Shown: positions 1 to 11,280 of the stretch, one piece after another | How the letters are laid out: each line of letters starts with the position of its first letter | How positions within the stretch are numbered: position 1 is the stretch's first letter | NCBI RefSeq assembly: GCF_018294505.1 | Contig: NC_057803.1 | Location: forward strand, 692,068,910-692,132,909 | Reading direction: 5' to 3' | DNA from: Triticum aestivum | Lineage: Eukaryota; Streptophyta; Magnoliopsida; Poales; Poaceae | DNA length: 64,000 bases | Position numbers and translations under genes: made by a program | The notes under the pieces: generated by a model | The model's database searches: none | Seen by the model: the letters and a program-made list of their open reading frames with translations, nothing else | Told to the model about the DNA's origin: nothing

Positions 1-495
1 AGTGATGAAGCAGGAAGTAACCATGACAAGCCCGAGGGAACCAGGAAGGGAAAAGAAAGGATGAAGATGGAAGCGGTGGCATCAAGCTTGAGGGAAAAGA
101 TTGATCAAATGATCAAGTCAAAGGAGACATTGACAACGAAGGCATTGGAGACAAAGCTTATTATCACCGAGAGAAAGAAAGAGGTGAAACTAGCACAATT
201 GGAAGCAAGGCGAGAAGATGCCAAGCGCAAGGCTGACATGGAGGAGAGGATGATCAAGCTCAAGGAAGCAAAAGCATGGAAGGAGCTCATGGCCGAGGAG
301 AAGGAGCACATGATGATGTCTGGAAAGGACATGGATGAAGAGCAATTGGCGTGGTGGAAGGAGTACAAGGAGAACATCGCGGACAGGAAGAGGCTACTGC
401 ATGTTGCTGGTGGTGGTGCGTCGTCTACTCTCCGAGGTGAGTCTCCGATGAGTGGTGGAGGCGATGGAGGTGTGGACAACTTCACCGGTGCTTGA
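1..495 (+). CDS. Harbinger ORF1-like protein, C-terminal part (NAM-associated C-terminal domain)
   Basis: The frame is open from base 1 with no stop upstream of the ATG at 61, so the gene enters from the left; TGA is at 493-495. About 164 residues are visible. They are Lys/Glu-rich with long charged helices (for example LKEAKAWKELMAEEKEHMMM and EEQLAWWKEYKENIADRK), the pattern of the NAM-associated C-terminal domain (PF14303) often annotated in grasses as Myb-like or glutathione S-transferase T3-like protein. In Harbinger elements the Myb-like ORF1 protein works with the DDE transposase in DNA binding. It ends in a Gly/Ser-rich tail. Family assignment is from pattern recognition; function is inferred. 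Confidence 0.7.
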   Translation, partial: SDEAGSNHDKPEGTRKGKERMKMEAVASSLREKIDQMIKSKETLTTKALETKLIITERKKEVKLAQLEARREDAKRKADMEERMIKLKEAKAWKELMAEEKEHMMMSGKDMDEEQLAWWKEYKENIADRKRLLHVAGGGASSTLRGESPMSGGGDGGVDNFTGA

Positions 496-706
496 AGTTG
501 TTCGTACATTTTATGTTTTGCAAATGATGTCTCCGATGACTATGTGATGATGATCATTTGCACGTTGTATGTTTTGCTATGATGTCCATGGGATTTACTA
601 TGTGATGATGATGATTTGCAAGTTTGTTTCATGTATGTGATCATGATCATTTGCAAATTTGAGAGTGATTTATGTTGATGTCCTGTTTTGAAGGTTTGAA
701 GGCCGG

Positions 707-788
707 GGCGCAGATCAGTGCCCTCAAACAAACCCTCAAAACAAAATATTCTGTTTTGAGGGTTGGTTTAAGGGCATTGATCTGCGCC
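707..788. repeat. Imperfect hairpin in the Harbinger subterminal region
   Basis: Arms 707-744 and 751-788 are reverse complements with only a few mismatches (ggcgcagatcagtgccctc pairs with gggcattgatctgcgcc) around a short loop. Outer sequence with ggcc and ttcaaa motifs extends the pairing weakly on both sides. Long subterminal palindromes are common in grass Harbinger elements; it could also be a small nested fold-back element. Confidence 0.7.
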
Positions 789-1339
789 AGGGATTTTCGG
801 CCTTCAAAACGACATTTTCTCATTCCTCAAACTAGTTTTGAAGGTTGAGTTTTTGAGGGCTCTGTTAGACATGCTCTTACACCATCCACGTCGAACACCG
901 CCCAACTACGTCATTTTTATGCTTAAGTTATTTTTTAAAATTTTAGATTATTTGTCATTTTGTCTTACCACAATCAAACATTAATTTAGCAAATAAAGAT
1001 GTTCCATCTTGATAAAAGAGCCCCGTGATTACATTTATTTCTTCCTGGTCACTAAAAACTATAAACGAACCCTCCAGGATAGACTCCAGGGTCAGTATCG
1101 CACAAAGTGAAAACCCCCGTAATCAGCTCAGGGGCTGCATCATAAAGTTCCCCCTAAGAGCATCTACAACCGCGAATATGATAAATATAGTCTCTCAAAC
1201 ACTCGCGGACGCACCCGGGCGCGTTCATGGGCAATGACCGAGCAATCCTCAAGTCAACACAACTGCATCCGGACATTTCATACTAAATTCTCAAATCCAC
1301 ACAAAAGTATTCAAACTTAAAAATCTTCTTACTACGCAG

Positions 1340-1849
1340 CTACTCCTCGTCGGAGATGACGATAATCTCCGTGCCCGGCTCCGGGTACATGGGCGGCAGC
1401 TGCAGCTCTGGCGCCTACGGCTGCTTCGCTATGGCCTCCTCCGCCTCTATCTCCGCGTCGAGTTCAGCGAACAGCGCGTCAGACACCGCTGCTCCTGCCG
1501 GAGGAACTGCCGGTTGGGCTCCACATAGGCCTCATCCTGGATGCTCTCCATGATGGCCTGCTGCTCAACCATCTCTACGGCTTGGGCAACGGCAAACTCC
1601 GCCTCTGCCTCCGCCATGGTGACCCCCCCCCTCCCCCAAAGCAGGCTGCTCCGCCTCCTTCTCCTTCGGATTCGCCACCTCCATCGGCTCCGGCAGCGGC
1701 TCTCCCTCCTCCTCCTCCCGCTGCTCCTCCTCCAGCTTAGGCGAGTCTAGATCGCTGGCGGCGTGCCGTGCCTGGATCTCCTTCGCGATCTGCCTCCGGC
1801 GCTCCGGCATGAGCATAGCGTATGTGGTGATCAGCCGCCGGACCATCAC
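1340..1849 (-). pseudogene. Degenerate element-encoded protein ending in a SUMO-interaction-like motif
   Basis: ATG is at 1849-1847. The first part (to about 1640) starts MMVRRLITTYAMLMPERRRQ and becomes Glu/Pro-rich. A frameshift in the C-run near 1623-1631 moves the reading into a second block starting MAEAEAEFAVAQAVEMVEQQ. A further shift and one in-frame TAG follow before the terminal block TEIIVISDEE and stop at 1340-1342. The end, four hydrophobic residues followed by acidic and Ser residues, fits a SUMO-interaction motif. The protein family is unknown to me. Stops and shifts make it a pseudogene here, but all blocks are alignable, so the original ORF was about 170 residues. Confidence 0.55.
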
Positions 1850-1893
1850 GATGCGGGAGAGCGTGGGAGAGCGGGGGAAAGGAGGTAGACGGG

Positions 1894-2132
1894 CTCGGGT
1901 GGCGGCGCAGAGAGGGAGAAGGTGGATGGGCTAGGGTTGGGGGACGCCACTTGACTTAAATAGCCGGCTTTGGCCTCGGGTGGCGGCGCAGAGAGGGAGG
2001 AGGTGGATGGGCTAGGGTTGGGACGCCGGTTGACTTAAATAGCCGGCTTTGGCCTCGGGTGGCGGCGCAGAGAGGGAGGAGGTGGATGGGCTAGGGTTGG
2101 GACGCCGGTTGACTTAAATAGCCGGCTTTGGC
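1894..2132. repeat. Three tandem repeats of 79-81 bp with TATA-like boxes
   Basis: Units 1894-1974, 1975-2053 and 2054-2132 each start ctcgggtggcggcgcagag and contain gacttaaatagccggcttt. On the minus strand each unit supplies a tatttaag box upstream of the minus-strand coding region at 1849. Units 2 and 3 are almost identical; unit 1 is more diverged. Confidence 0.9.
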
Positions 2133-3016
2133 CTCGGGCGGCGAGCCGGAGCGGCCCCACGCGACGCTCACACCGTGGCGATGAAGTAGGCATCCGTCCG
2201 ACCGTCGGGTTCCGGGCGTTTCCGTGTGGGACCCCGTCGCCAGTCCTTCGTGGCGGGCGCGCCCGGGCGCCACCATATCCGTCCCAGATTTGGGCTGGAT
2301 ATGAGGGGTGCCGGTCAGCTCGGACGTTTAAGGCATGTTCGAGGCGCCCGTCTAGGTCAGATTTCCGTGACCAGACGGACCATCAAGGCGTTTGAGGCCA
2401 GTTTGGGGCGCCCGGCGGTAGATGCTCTAATTGTCTGGACCCTAAGGTCGCTTCATCCGTACCGACTTCCCTGCGTATATACGCGGGGGCTGCATCGAGT
2501 TAAGAACATGAAATAGTCTAGAGTTAAAAAAACAATGGATGAGAAAAGTCAAAAAAATTAGCCGAGAGGTTTCATCCATGTTCTCCCCTTTTGTTGTCGC
2601 CGGATAATCGAAAATGGAAGTAGTTGTAAATATTCACCGAATATTTTGAAGCATTATGCATGCTTGTATGTTCCGTCCTTCAGATAGATAAATTTAGACT
2701 TTGCCAAATTTAGACATGAAGCCAGAGACCCAGTCAGGCATCGCTAACCTATGCATACTTAAGAAAAAGCCAGTCATTGGATCATGCTTCAGTGCACTGC
2801 ACACCCGTCGTGCTAGAGTTTTTCTACGTGTAGGTTATGTTAGTTTGGTCACGATGTTCTATATCCGAGTTCACATTCAAATATCTTGACCTTTAATTTT
2901 TCCAATTCAATCCTATCCATTTGAACGTGTAATGGATATAATCAGAAGAAACGACTAGCATAATTTGACATTTATATGTGTTGCTGTTGTCTCTATCTTA
3001 CCAAACACGGTGACAA

Positions 3017-3334
3017 GCGCAAACCAACCTGTGGTTGGATAGTTAGGAAGACAATTGTACCCCCTGTCCATCAGAGTTCAAGTACCGGACTTGACACTGA
3101 TGCTTGCATTTTCTTGGATTTATTCGGAACATTCCGGCGATGTACATTCAGTGGAAGGAGACGTTTTCATCGACTACGTAGATGTATGTGACGACTTCGT
3201 CAATCTCAAGAGGTGTGCGTATATACTTTCATAGGGATGAGTGTATAAATGTATGTATGAGCATCAACGTCTGCACTGTGTGAGTGTATAAATATATGTA
3301 TGAGCGTCAACATCTGCACTGTGTTAAAAAAAGA
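3017..3334 (+). mobile_element. tRNA-derived SINE (Au-SINE-like) with target duplication
   Basis: It contains Pol III-like boxes (A-like ggttggatagttagg near 3033, B-like gttcaagtacc at 3076-3086), the body ttccggcgatgtacattcag found in grass SINEs, and ends gtgttaaaaaaa. GACAA flanks it at 3012-3016 and 3335-3339. Repeat copy 3 has the uninterrupted site cagtgacaaatacc near 29385, supporting an insertion. The 3' part (about 3228-3325) is duplicated in tandem (gtataaatgtatgtatgagc repeated). Confidence 0.75.
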
Positions 3335-3482
3335 GACAAACACCTACTCCAAAATTTACCAACAGCACTTCACCCAATAGAAATGCAGTTTTAATTCCGG
3401 AGTACTGTATATGGCAACAACCAGCAAGTTGCACTTCTAGTACCTGTACTACGTTTGGAACGACCCACAACTTGTATCCTCA

Positions 3483-5522
3483 TCTTCTATATCTAAATAG
3501 GGGCACCCCACTAGATGATTTTCCTGCCTTCTCATGAAGCCACGTCACTCCAATTGTTATAGCCGTTGATTTAGTAAAGGCGAGGTGTGTGCAGCCGTCT
3601 GATCAAAGATTGAGCAATTTACTAAGAGCTGCCACCGCCAAGTCAAGATAACGTTTCATCCTATTCCAGCCTAAAACGCCCATCGGAAGCCCATCGCTAA
3701 AGTCCAGCCTTCCAGCCTTCCCATCCATTGCCACGACCCCACACAATTATTATCTTTCAAATTAGCAGATACTAACTCCTTGGCATTCGGCCACTCGAAT
3801 CGAACCAGCGCGAGCGCTAATTAATTCCTCAGTCGATTGATTTCCCATTAATCTCTCCATCTCTATACCGCCGCCGTTTCTTCTTCTCCACCAAATAAAT
3901 GGGGCAGTAATCGCCTGCGCCATCGCCCTCATATCCTACCCGGCCGTGTTTGTGAACTCCCTGCTCCAGAGGACTCAGCGGTGGTGCGTGGCGGCGTTGG
4001 GGTAGGGCATGTTCAGGGGCCGGAGGAGGCCGTGGACGACACTGGTAGCCACGTCGTCGCAGATGTGACGTCCAGATCGTGCAGAAGGCGGTGAGGAAGA
4101 TGCGCAAAGGGGTTCTTTCTCTCCCCCTCCTACATATCTCTTCCACGGTGGGCACCAGCTACGCATTCCTCTCTAATTGAGATCGAGTGGATCATCACCG
4201 TCTCATCCCAAGGTAATTGCCACCGTTTGCCGTGACTGAAAATCTTTCCAACTATATCTTTGACTGATCGATGTTCTTGGTCTGCAGTTCATCTCTCCCT
4301 CTCCTCTATGAATCGGTGGATGCCTTCAGATTTTCTCTACCTGACGGTTATGGCTCCGCATCCAACCTAACCAGCCCTCGCGATTGCCAGAATCAATGGC
4401 AAGGAGCTGCGATGATCCCCTTCCAATTTTGTGTAGTGTTGTAAAATCGTGATCATATACAGTTTGAGAAGGTGACAGATCCTGTGTTTTTTTCTGATGG
4501 ACATGTGTTCAAAATTTTCACTGTAGGATTTTGGACATGGAAAAAAGTGCATAGTTTAAACCATGTTTATCTTGATAGCAGGTTATCCAAAGTATTGCAG
4601 TCCATCTTGATCTCTTCTGGATTCAACAAGAAAAGAAAAGAAAATACATCGGCATTCAACAGTTTAGGTTATCAATTTATCTGATGTAAGATTGTTTAGT
4701 CTAAGATTTTTACATTATTGATTCTCAAGTCACCGAGCCAGGTAATCCCAGGTTATGATGTTATTTTTCATTAACATTACTGTTTCACTTGATGTGAATA
4801 AAATTACTCACTTTGGAGATATTTGGGAGAAGTATGCATACAACATGTTTTTTATCATGATTGCACAATCTGCATCCAAAAGGTATTGCAGCATATACCT
4901 TAAAAAAATTGCACTGAAGCAACTAATAACTTCTGACTGACCCTAATGCCATCTTCTCATATGTAAAAGTAAGCATATTTCTCTCATCGGAATTTATGCA
5001 ATTGAATAACAAAGAATTTATGCAATTGAATAACAATGTGTCAACTACTTTGTTAGAGATTGTCGTCAAAACATTATATTTTGGGGTTTACTCAAGATTG
5101 CATATTTATGGTTTCCACGTGGTGTTTGAGCGTGACTTTGCTCCATAACTAAGTTAATATATTTTTAGTCATTTCACATTTGTTGTTGTTCCGGGGAGTT
5201 GACAAGTCGAAGGCCTTCTCGACTATATCGCCATTCATAGTAAATAGAAGGGATCCTAAATCGAATGATGAATTTGAAATAGGATTTTTAATTTGTTTGT
5301 ACGCTCAACAAAAAAGTTAGTTGTATGGACAAGTTCAAAAGCGATTGCAATGCACCCTCTGTTTTATGCTTTCTTCTCCTTGCCTCCTCAAACTTTAATA
5401 TAATATTGTCTCTTTAGGTAGTTTGGCATGCTAATGTACCATGACATTGTTCAAACTTTTTGCTATATACCGGTAAGAAAATCACAACAAGTTTCCGCAG
5501 CAACGCGCGGGGTATCACCTAG
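3483..5522 (+). mobile_element. Non-autonomous Helitron, 2040 bp
   Basis: It starts TCTTCTATATC after host A (3482) and ends ccgcagcaacgcgcgg (a stem-loop) then gtatcacCTAG at 5519-5522 before host T (5523). This is the classic Helitron arrangement: 5' TC, 3' hairpin plus CTAG, insertion between A and T. Copies 3 and 4 have the empty site (cttgtatcctgaatccaag and cttgcatcttggttccagg). No Rep/helicase is present. Around 3905-4010 an interrupted frame could encode a short hydrophobic stretch (AVIACAIALISYPAVFVNSL), perhaps a captured gene fragment. Nothing recognisable lies in 4170-5420, which is AT-rich. Confidence 0.85.
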
Positions 5523-6693
5523 TTCCAAGAAAGCATCTGTCAATCAACATGTTAAGAAAAACTTACAAAAACCTAACACCCAGCCCAGCTGCAACGAGCC
5601 TCAGCTTATTCTGGACATTTCTTAATCTCCCGCATTATTCAACTCTTGTTGGCAGATTCAACCACAATATAATAATAGCAGTGATGCAGAGTCACAATTG
5701 TTCGCTGGTCTTTGATCTCTAGCTAATCATTTTTGAAATATACTTAACTGCACTAAGGACAAAAACTGTTCAACGACTACTGCTACACACGTGCCGCATG
5801 CACTCGCAAGTCCAGCACACATGCCCAGTGTCGCATACGAGCGTCTCACTCTCACGGTCTCACCAACGACTATGGATGAAGAAAATAAGCGGCCTTGTCG
5901 ACGATTTTGTGCCAAAAGTTTAGAGACGTCCCAACAACCGAGTGATATACATATCTCCCGCCCGCCAGCATGCATGCATCCATCCTGTTTCTCCAAGTTC
6001 AATTCAAACATTGCACGTCAACGTTTTCGATCGAGTCCAAAAATGTTCCCCCGTCAATTTGGACCGATCAGTGCATATTTCTAAGATCCCAACAACCGGA
6101 TAAGATGTGGCGAGACCGAGACGAATCGACCTGGTCGACCTCCAAGATTTCCATTTCAATCTCTAGTTTTCGCGTCAAGCCGGAGTGTGCACTGTCAGTG
6201 CAGCCGCCTGTAAAATATGCCATCTTAATTCCAGACTGACAGTTTACTAATTAAGACAATATAAACCGTTTGATTGAGGAATTGACCTGTGTGTCTGTGG
6301 AACATGACCGCATGTTTACTGTCGTAGTTGCTGTGGACAAAACATGGTCGAGATTGACAGTAATCATGGCCGCGATGGCACCTCTCGCATTTGATTTGGC
6401 AAATGGCGATTGACCCGGTCTGAGCAAGTGAGCATGCACGATCGAGACGTCGCAAACACAACGTTTCCTGGCTTCCTGCAAGGCTGGCCTTTGACCGTGC
6501 TCGCAACAAGTGATCACCCTATTTTAGTTTTATCTAAAGCAACAGGAAAGGAAGCTGCCCTGCTCTTGCCCTGAGTTCTCTTTAGCTTGTTCTCCTTTTA
6601 ATTTTCTATATACTCTTCAGAAACTCTAAACATGCCTTGTGAAACACGAGGACGACGTGCGGAAATGGAATGAAAACAGAGAGAAGAAACTTG

Positions 6694-8091
6694 GGGCGTG
6701 TTTGGTTGCAGTAGTGAACAGTAGTTGCATTGCATACACATCTCAACCCAGCCTGGCTCTGAAAAAACAGTCTCATATGCGACATCTGCAAGATGTTTGG
6801 TTGCCTGCATATGGACTTCGTGCATTAGGGGATCAACTTTGGCACGTTGTTTGGTTGCCTGCATTGTCTCGGTGCATACAACTACGCGCTGTTCGGTTGC
6901 CCGCATGGGGTATGATTAAGACCTAGCACTTGCACTTAGCACATAGGGTTAACAGCTAGCAGAGGAAGGGGAAGAAGAAATGCAGTGTGCGCCGGACCAT
7001 GGCGACTGCGGTGGATAGTGGCCGTGGCGCCGTATCCGACATGACGTGCATGGAGTCGTGGACGAGCGACCCCGGCGGCGGCACGACGAGCGACACCGTC
7101 GGCGAACTAGTTGCGGTGCTCGCGCAAAGACAGTCGATAGAGGAGGAGAACGCAGTGCTCGCGCCATGGTATCGTCAGTGCAATGGACGAGAGAGGAGGC
7201 CGAGATGATCGACGCCGGAAATGACTCCAGTGTAGTAGGGCGAGAGAGAGGAAGCCAAGATGATCGACCCCATCGGCGGCGTGGCGAACTGCAGTGTGCA
7301 CGGGGGCAGAGGACACAAAAAAGTAGTGTGCGCGGCATTGCAGCGTCAGTGCAGTAGGAGGAGGACAGAAAGTAGGCCGAGATGAGGGACCCAAAAACGA
7401 CTCTAGTGTAGTAGGACGTGGGCAAGGAGATCAAGGGGAAGGGCTTCGGCATCGAGATGGGCGAATAGGAGGGCTCTGAGCAGAGGACAAAGGAGCTCGA
7501 CATGGCGGCGTCAGTGCAGTAGACTGTTGTTCAAAGAGAGATGAAGTTACGACCGTCGAAACCAAAAACTTACAACATGAATGTTTTGAGGAACTGCGAG
7601 ATTAGGCTGCTGGTCAAAGAAAATTTCAAATGATCGATCATGCGCGATGAATCTGACAAAATTCGTCCAGAATAGCTCCAAACAGGAAGACAAAATTAAG
7701 AACTTATGACCAACGAAACTACGAACCGATCGCCTGAATGGAACCGTAGCATCGATGTGCATCTTTTTCGTGTAGAGCTTACCTCGAATCGAAGCACCGT
7801 TGTGTAGATCAGAGGGAGGATATTAGATAGGAGCTTACTAGAGGTTGAAGAAGACCTCACCTAATTACCTCGCATCCCTCCCGACTCCACTCGTGCAAGG
7901 GCCCGCTCGCTTGCGCTCGGCTCGACCTGGCTCGCGAGAAACTGCCGATTCGAGCGTTTCCAGCGAGCCTGGCTCTGGGCTGCTTTAAGAAGCGTACAAT
8001 GCAGGCCCAACAATGAAACCAGGCAACCAAACAGGCCTCTTCCTTTCCGCACGGGCCTGGTTGGGCTCGATGCGGGCAACCAAACACGCCC
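6694..8091. mobile_element. Non-autonomous DNA element with gggcgtgtttggttgc termini, 1398 bp
   Basis: The ends are gggcgtgtttggttgc and gcaaccaaacacgccc. They are flanked by TTG (6691-6693) and TTA (8092-8094); comparison with repeat copies 2 and 4 (aaacttggtgcctccg) shows this is a 3-bp target site with one change, as in PIF/Harbinger. The terminal motif recurs internally at about 6808, 6850 and 6888. Short frames in 6949-7503 show no recognisable domain and occur on both strands; I read them as non-coding. Confidence 0.7.
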
Positions 8092-8382
8092 TTAGTGTTT
8101 TCGTCACATGAAGCTATGCGCCTCTCCAGGGATAGATAGATTACAACTAAAAAGAAGGGATAGATAGATTATGAAGTACAGTTTCATTTCTCTTGTCTTT
8201 TCACCCTCTTGTTTTGAGCCACTGCTTTCCCCTGACCTTCCTCCTAACTTCCCAGTTTCTTTTTCTTCTTTTTCTGTTTTTCTCAAGCTCTACAATCTGC
8301 AGGTTCTTCAGGCCCCGTTTCTATTTCTTCTCTACTGGCTTTGTCGATTTTCATCCAGCATTTATCTTTATTTGATTTCTTC

Positions 8383-8415
8383 ATTATTATTATTGTTATT
8401 ATTATTATTATTATT
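8383..8415. repeat. ATT microsatellite
   Basis: About eleven ATT/TTA trinucleotides with one G interruption. Confidence 0.9.
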
Positions 8416-8432
8416 TCCCTTCTCCTTTTTCC

Positions 8433-9530
8433 CACAAAATTTAGAAATGGTCACAATGTCTAGAAAATATTTAGAAATTTTGAAAATTCCCATGAATAAA
8501 AAAAGTTTTACAAAACTAAAAAAATATTCATGAATCTAAAAATGTTCCCAAATTCTAAAACTTCTTTCTGAATTTTTAAAAAACTTTTGCAAAAATATTA
8601 AATACATGAACTTGTTCAAAGACACAAAACACTTTTTAAAGTTACATTATTTTTTTGAAAAAAATCATGCATTTATTAAAAATAGTAAATATTTTATAAA
8701 CATCAGTGTAAAAATAGCTCATCTACTTAAAAAATGTATTGACCTAATTTTCAAAACTGATCGTGCATTTTAAATACCAAAGGACATTTTTAATACAACA
8801 TAAAAAAACAATATACATAAAAATCTAATACATGGTGAACATTTGTTAATACATGATCAATATTTTTTAAATAAATGATGAACATTTCAATAAATTGTAA
8901 AAATATAGAGGGAAAATGAATTTTATAACTATATGTACATTTTAGTAATTCGTAAAAATAATTACAAGGCGACTATTTTTTGATAGAGGATGAACTTTTT
9001 CTAAAACACAATGAACATTTTAAATAGACATTAAGTGGCTTATTACAATACAAAAGTTTTCTAATAGATGGTGTCCTCTAAAAAGATTTTACTTCACAGA
9101 AAAAATATTTTTCAATCGACGACAAACCATTTTTGGTACACGGCAAATAGTTTTAAATGCCCATCACTATTTTATGAAACTATTTTGTTGTACACATAAA
9201 AAATTTCTATTAGACAACACACATTTTTCTAAATTCACAATGAACATTTTAGCACTTAAAAAAAAGTGGCAACCCACTTTTTGAAGCACGATGAATGTTT
9301 GTTGATGCATGGTGGGAAAAAGAACCAAAAGAAAAATAATAAAGAAAGGGGAACACAAATACAAAGAAGAAGAAAAATAAAAAAACTAAAAGGAAACCAA
9401 TAACAAAAGGTAGAGAAAAGGAAAAAGAAAACTATAGAAGAAGAAATAAGAAACTGAAAGAATAAATAAATTAAAAATAGAACTAGAAAACTTAAAGAGA
9501 CCTTCATAAACCTGGTCCCTATGGACGACC
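8433..9530. other. AT-rich degenerate region, then purine-rich tract
   Basis: There is no credible ORF. The sequence reiterates short motifs of the type gaacatttttaaat and atgaacattt, then changes at about 9310 into an A/G-rich tract (aaagaaaaataataaagaaa) and ends near 9500-9530 with a sequence weakly like the tRNA-like head at 14806-14872. A homologous AT-rich block follows repeat copy 2 at 16340. Confidence 0.5.
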
Positions 9531-9563
9531 TGCAAGTAGATGGTTATTGAGATGGTCTTTTTT

Positions 9564-9850
9564 GGGCAGCCTTCTAAGTCTATCTTCAAATTTCTCGCTT
9601 GTTTGCAGCATTGGCACCAACTATTTTTACAGCGGGATCATGACCGGCTTGTCCTCATGATGGACACGATGACTACTGTCGCGCCCCAGGGATCCTGAGC
9701 TTCCAGCCACTTAGTGATCTTTTTTTCTTCCTTTGGGCGTGTTTGTCATGATGCTCCAAAAGACTCTATTATTTCCTTTGTTGCACTTGTAGTTGTTGTA
9801 TGGATGTGATAGTTGTTTATTTATAAAGCGGGGTGAAAGTCTATTTTGAG
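9564..9850 (+). pseudogene. LINE 3' end: last codons of ORF2 plus 3' UTR
   Basis: 9564-9698 is an open 44-codon stretch (GQPSKSIFKFLACLQHWHQL, then a charged segment ending TTVAPQGS and TGA) that looks like the C-terminus of a grass LINE reverse transcriptase ORF. It is followed by a T-rich 3' UTR ending tttataaagcggggtgaaag, a signature of these LINEs. The 5' part is missing, as expected for a 5'-truncated insertion. Confidence 0.5.
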
Positions 9851-10164
9851 AGACACCAAACAGGTTGAATCCAACCAATTTTTCTATCATATAATTAGTT
9901 AAACAATTTGCATCTCTATTTTACTCATGCTCAGCCTTGATAATCATGCACCTCGCAAATAAAAAGGCCTTGATAATCACGCAGAGTCGGATCCCCTAAG
10001 CTGGTTAACTTCATTCAACGCAACTGCAATCTTTATTTAGAAAAAAATGCACTCCTATCGTCTTTCGTCTGTGTATACGCCTATATTGGCTGGTTTCCAA
10101 AGTCACATTCTCAAATGAAACAGATAGTGTTCTTAATTATTTATTTGTTTATTTTGTTCTACGC
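9851..10164. other. No recognisable feature
   Basis: AT-rich sequence without a convincing ORF, terminal repeat or RNA gene. Confidence 0.5.
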
Positions 10165-10532
10165 AAGGGTAGAGGTCAACGGAAATCTCACCACTACAGG
10201 AGGAAAACTGCACACACTAAGCTACATTATCCTCTCCATTTCAAACTACGTACCCAAGCTAAAAAAAAGAGGTTGGTTTAAGTATATATGGGTATAGGTG
10301 TAGAATGCTTCAACACGAGTACTAGTAGACATCACGATGAGAGGGAGAAACTGGGAGAGATGCTACACTCACGGGGTGTTCACAGAGTTTTATGGGGCTG
10401 ATTAAATATTAATGGCTAGGATTTAATTAAGGGCGGCAGGCCCATCAGTGAAAATCAGGGGGGCGAATTAGGAGAGGGCACGTAGGCCAGTCCGTAAAGA
10501 TCCGTCGGTTGTACCCATGAGGCTGGTTGTAA

Positions 10533-10846
10533 GACATCTTCCAATGCAAAGGTGCTTAGATGAGGTGCTAAGTGCATTAAATACCTTAGCAACTCAACTC
10601 CCCAATGCATAGGTGCTTAACTTGTTGTTGCTAAACACACTATATTTAATGAGTGAGCACCTAAAGTCTTTCATCCATTGGTCAAGTTGTTTCATTTAAG
10701 TGGTTTGCCTAGGTTCACGCGCTTGGCATTGGTTCTTCCTGGGGTCACCAAAGTGCTCTCTCTCCTCCTTAATTGTTGTGCCATGTCATTTTTTCGCTTA
10801 TGTGGCATGCTTAGCACCTGTCCACCGTGGAGCACTGGGAAGGGCC
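10533..10846. mobile_element. Tourist-like MITE nested in the 10521-11369 element
   Basis: The termini gacatcttccaatgc and gcactgggaagggcc are imperfect inverted repeats. TAA lies at 10530-10532 and 10847-10849. The element is 314 bp with no coding capacity. Confidence 0.75.
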
Positions 10847-11023
10847 TAATGGTAGTATCATAGCTAGTATCATGCATACCAACTAGGCAATTTTGATGAG
10901 GTGTCGTAGCATTAAATGAAGAAAGAGAGGGTGTAGTATCATATCATGATACCGTATCATATTAAATGCTATGCTACTTTGTGTCATGCATGGCAATAAA
11001 TAGAGTATTACATGATACTAATA

Positions 11024-11280
11024 CTCCCTCCATTCCAGAATATAAGGTGTATTGGTTTCCATGCAAGTCAACCATATGTAAGTTTGACCAAGATTATAGA
11101 ATAAAATAACAACATTTGCAGTACCTAATAGATAAAATATGAAACTACTTTTCATGATGTATCAGATGATATAAATTTCATATTGTGGATATTGATATAT
11201 TTTTTAAAAAAATTGGTCAAACATGCACTCCTTTGACTTTTCAAAAAACAAATGCACCTTATATAATAGAATGGAGAGAG
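11024..11280. mobile_element. Stowaway MITE nested in the 10521-11369 element
   Basis: The termini ctccctccattccagaatat and atataatagaatggagagag are inverted repeats. TA flanks it at 11022-11023 and 11281-11282. Confidence 0.9.

Larger units (their letters stand above)
1..876 (+). mobile_element. PIF/Harbinger-type transposon, right part (left end outside window)
   Basis: The right terminus reads, in reverse complement, gagcatgtctaacagagccc and is followed directly by TTA at 877-879, the 3-bp target site typical of PIF/Harbinger. Internally it carries the C-terminal part of a NAM-associated/Myb-like ORF1 ending at 495, followed by a 3' untranslated and subterminal region with a long imperfect hairpin. 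The left end and any DDE transposase gene are not in the window. Confidence 0.7.
1158..2427 (-). mobile_element. Non-autonomous PIF/Harbinger-like element, 1270 bp, TAA target duplication
   Basis: The left end starts gagcatctacaaccg and the right end finishes cggtagatgctc, an inverted terminal repeat. It is flanked by TAA at 1155-1157 and 2428-2430. No transposase is present. It carries a degenerate minus-strand coding region (1340-1849) and a triplicated 79-81 bp tandem repeat between that region and the right end, where the promoter would lie. Confidence 0.8.
2690..8440 (+). repeat. Local repeat unit, copy 1 (interrupted)
   Basis: Shared landmarks, in order: a block around gcttcagtgcactgcacac (2790), ccagcaagttgcacttctag (3422), aagaaagcatctgtcaatc (5527), gagcgtctcactctcacgg (5838), tgacccggtctgagcaag (6410), ctgccctgctcttgccctgag (6555), acacgaggacgacgtgc (6645) and a region with gttttgagccactgctttccc (8212). 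The same blocks recur in the same order in copies 2 to 4. Copy 1 is interrupted by a SINE, a Helitron and a Harbinger-like element. No coding capacity is recognised in the shared parts, which could be remains of a duplicated promoter or gene or an unclassified repeat. Confidence 0.75.

Noticed and set aside
6949..7503. 184-codon minus-strand frame rich in Ser/Arg/Pro
   Set aside because: No domain; overlaps other open frames in a non-autonomous element; repeated short motifs suggest non-coding sequence.
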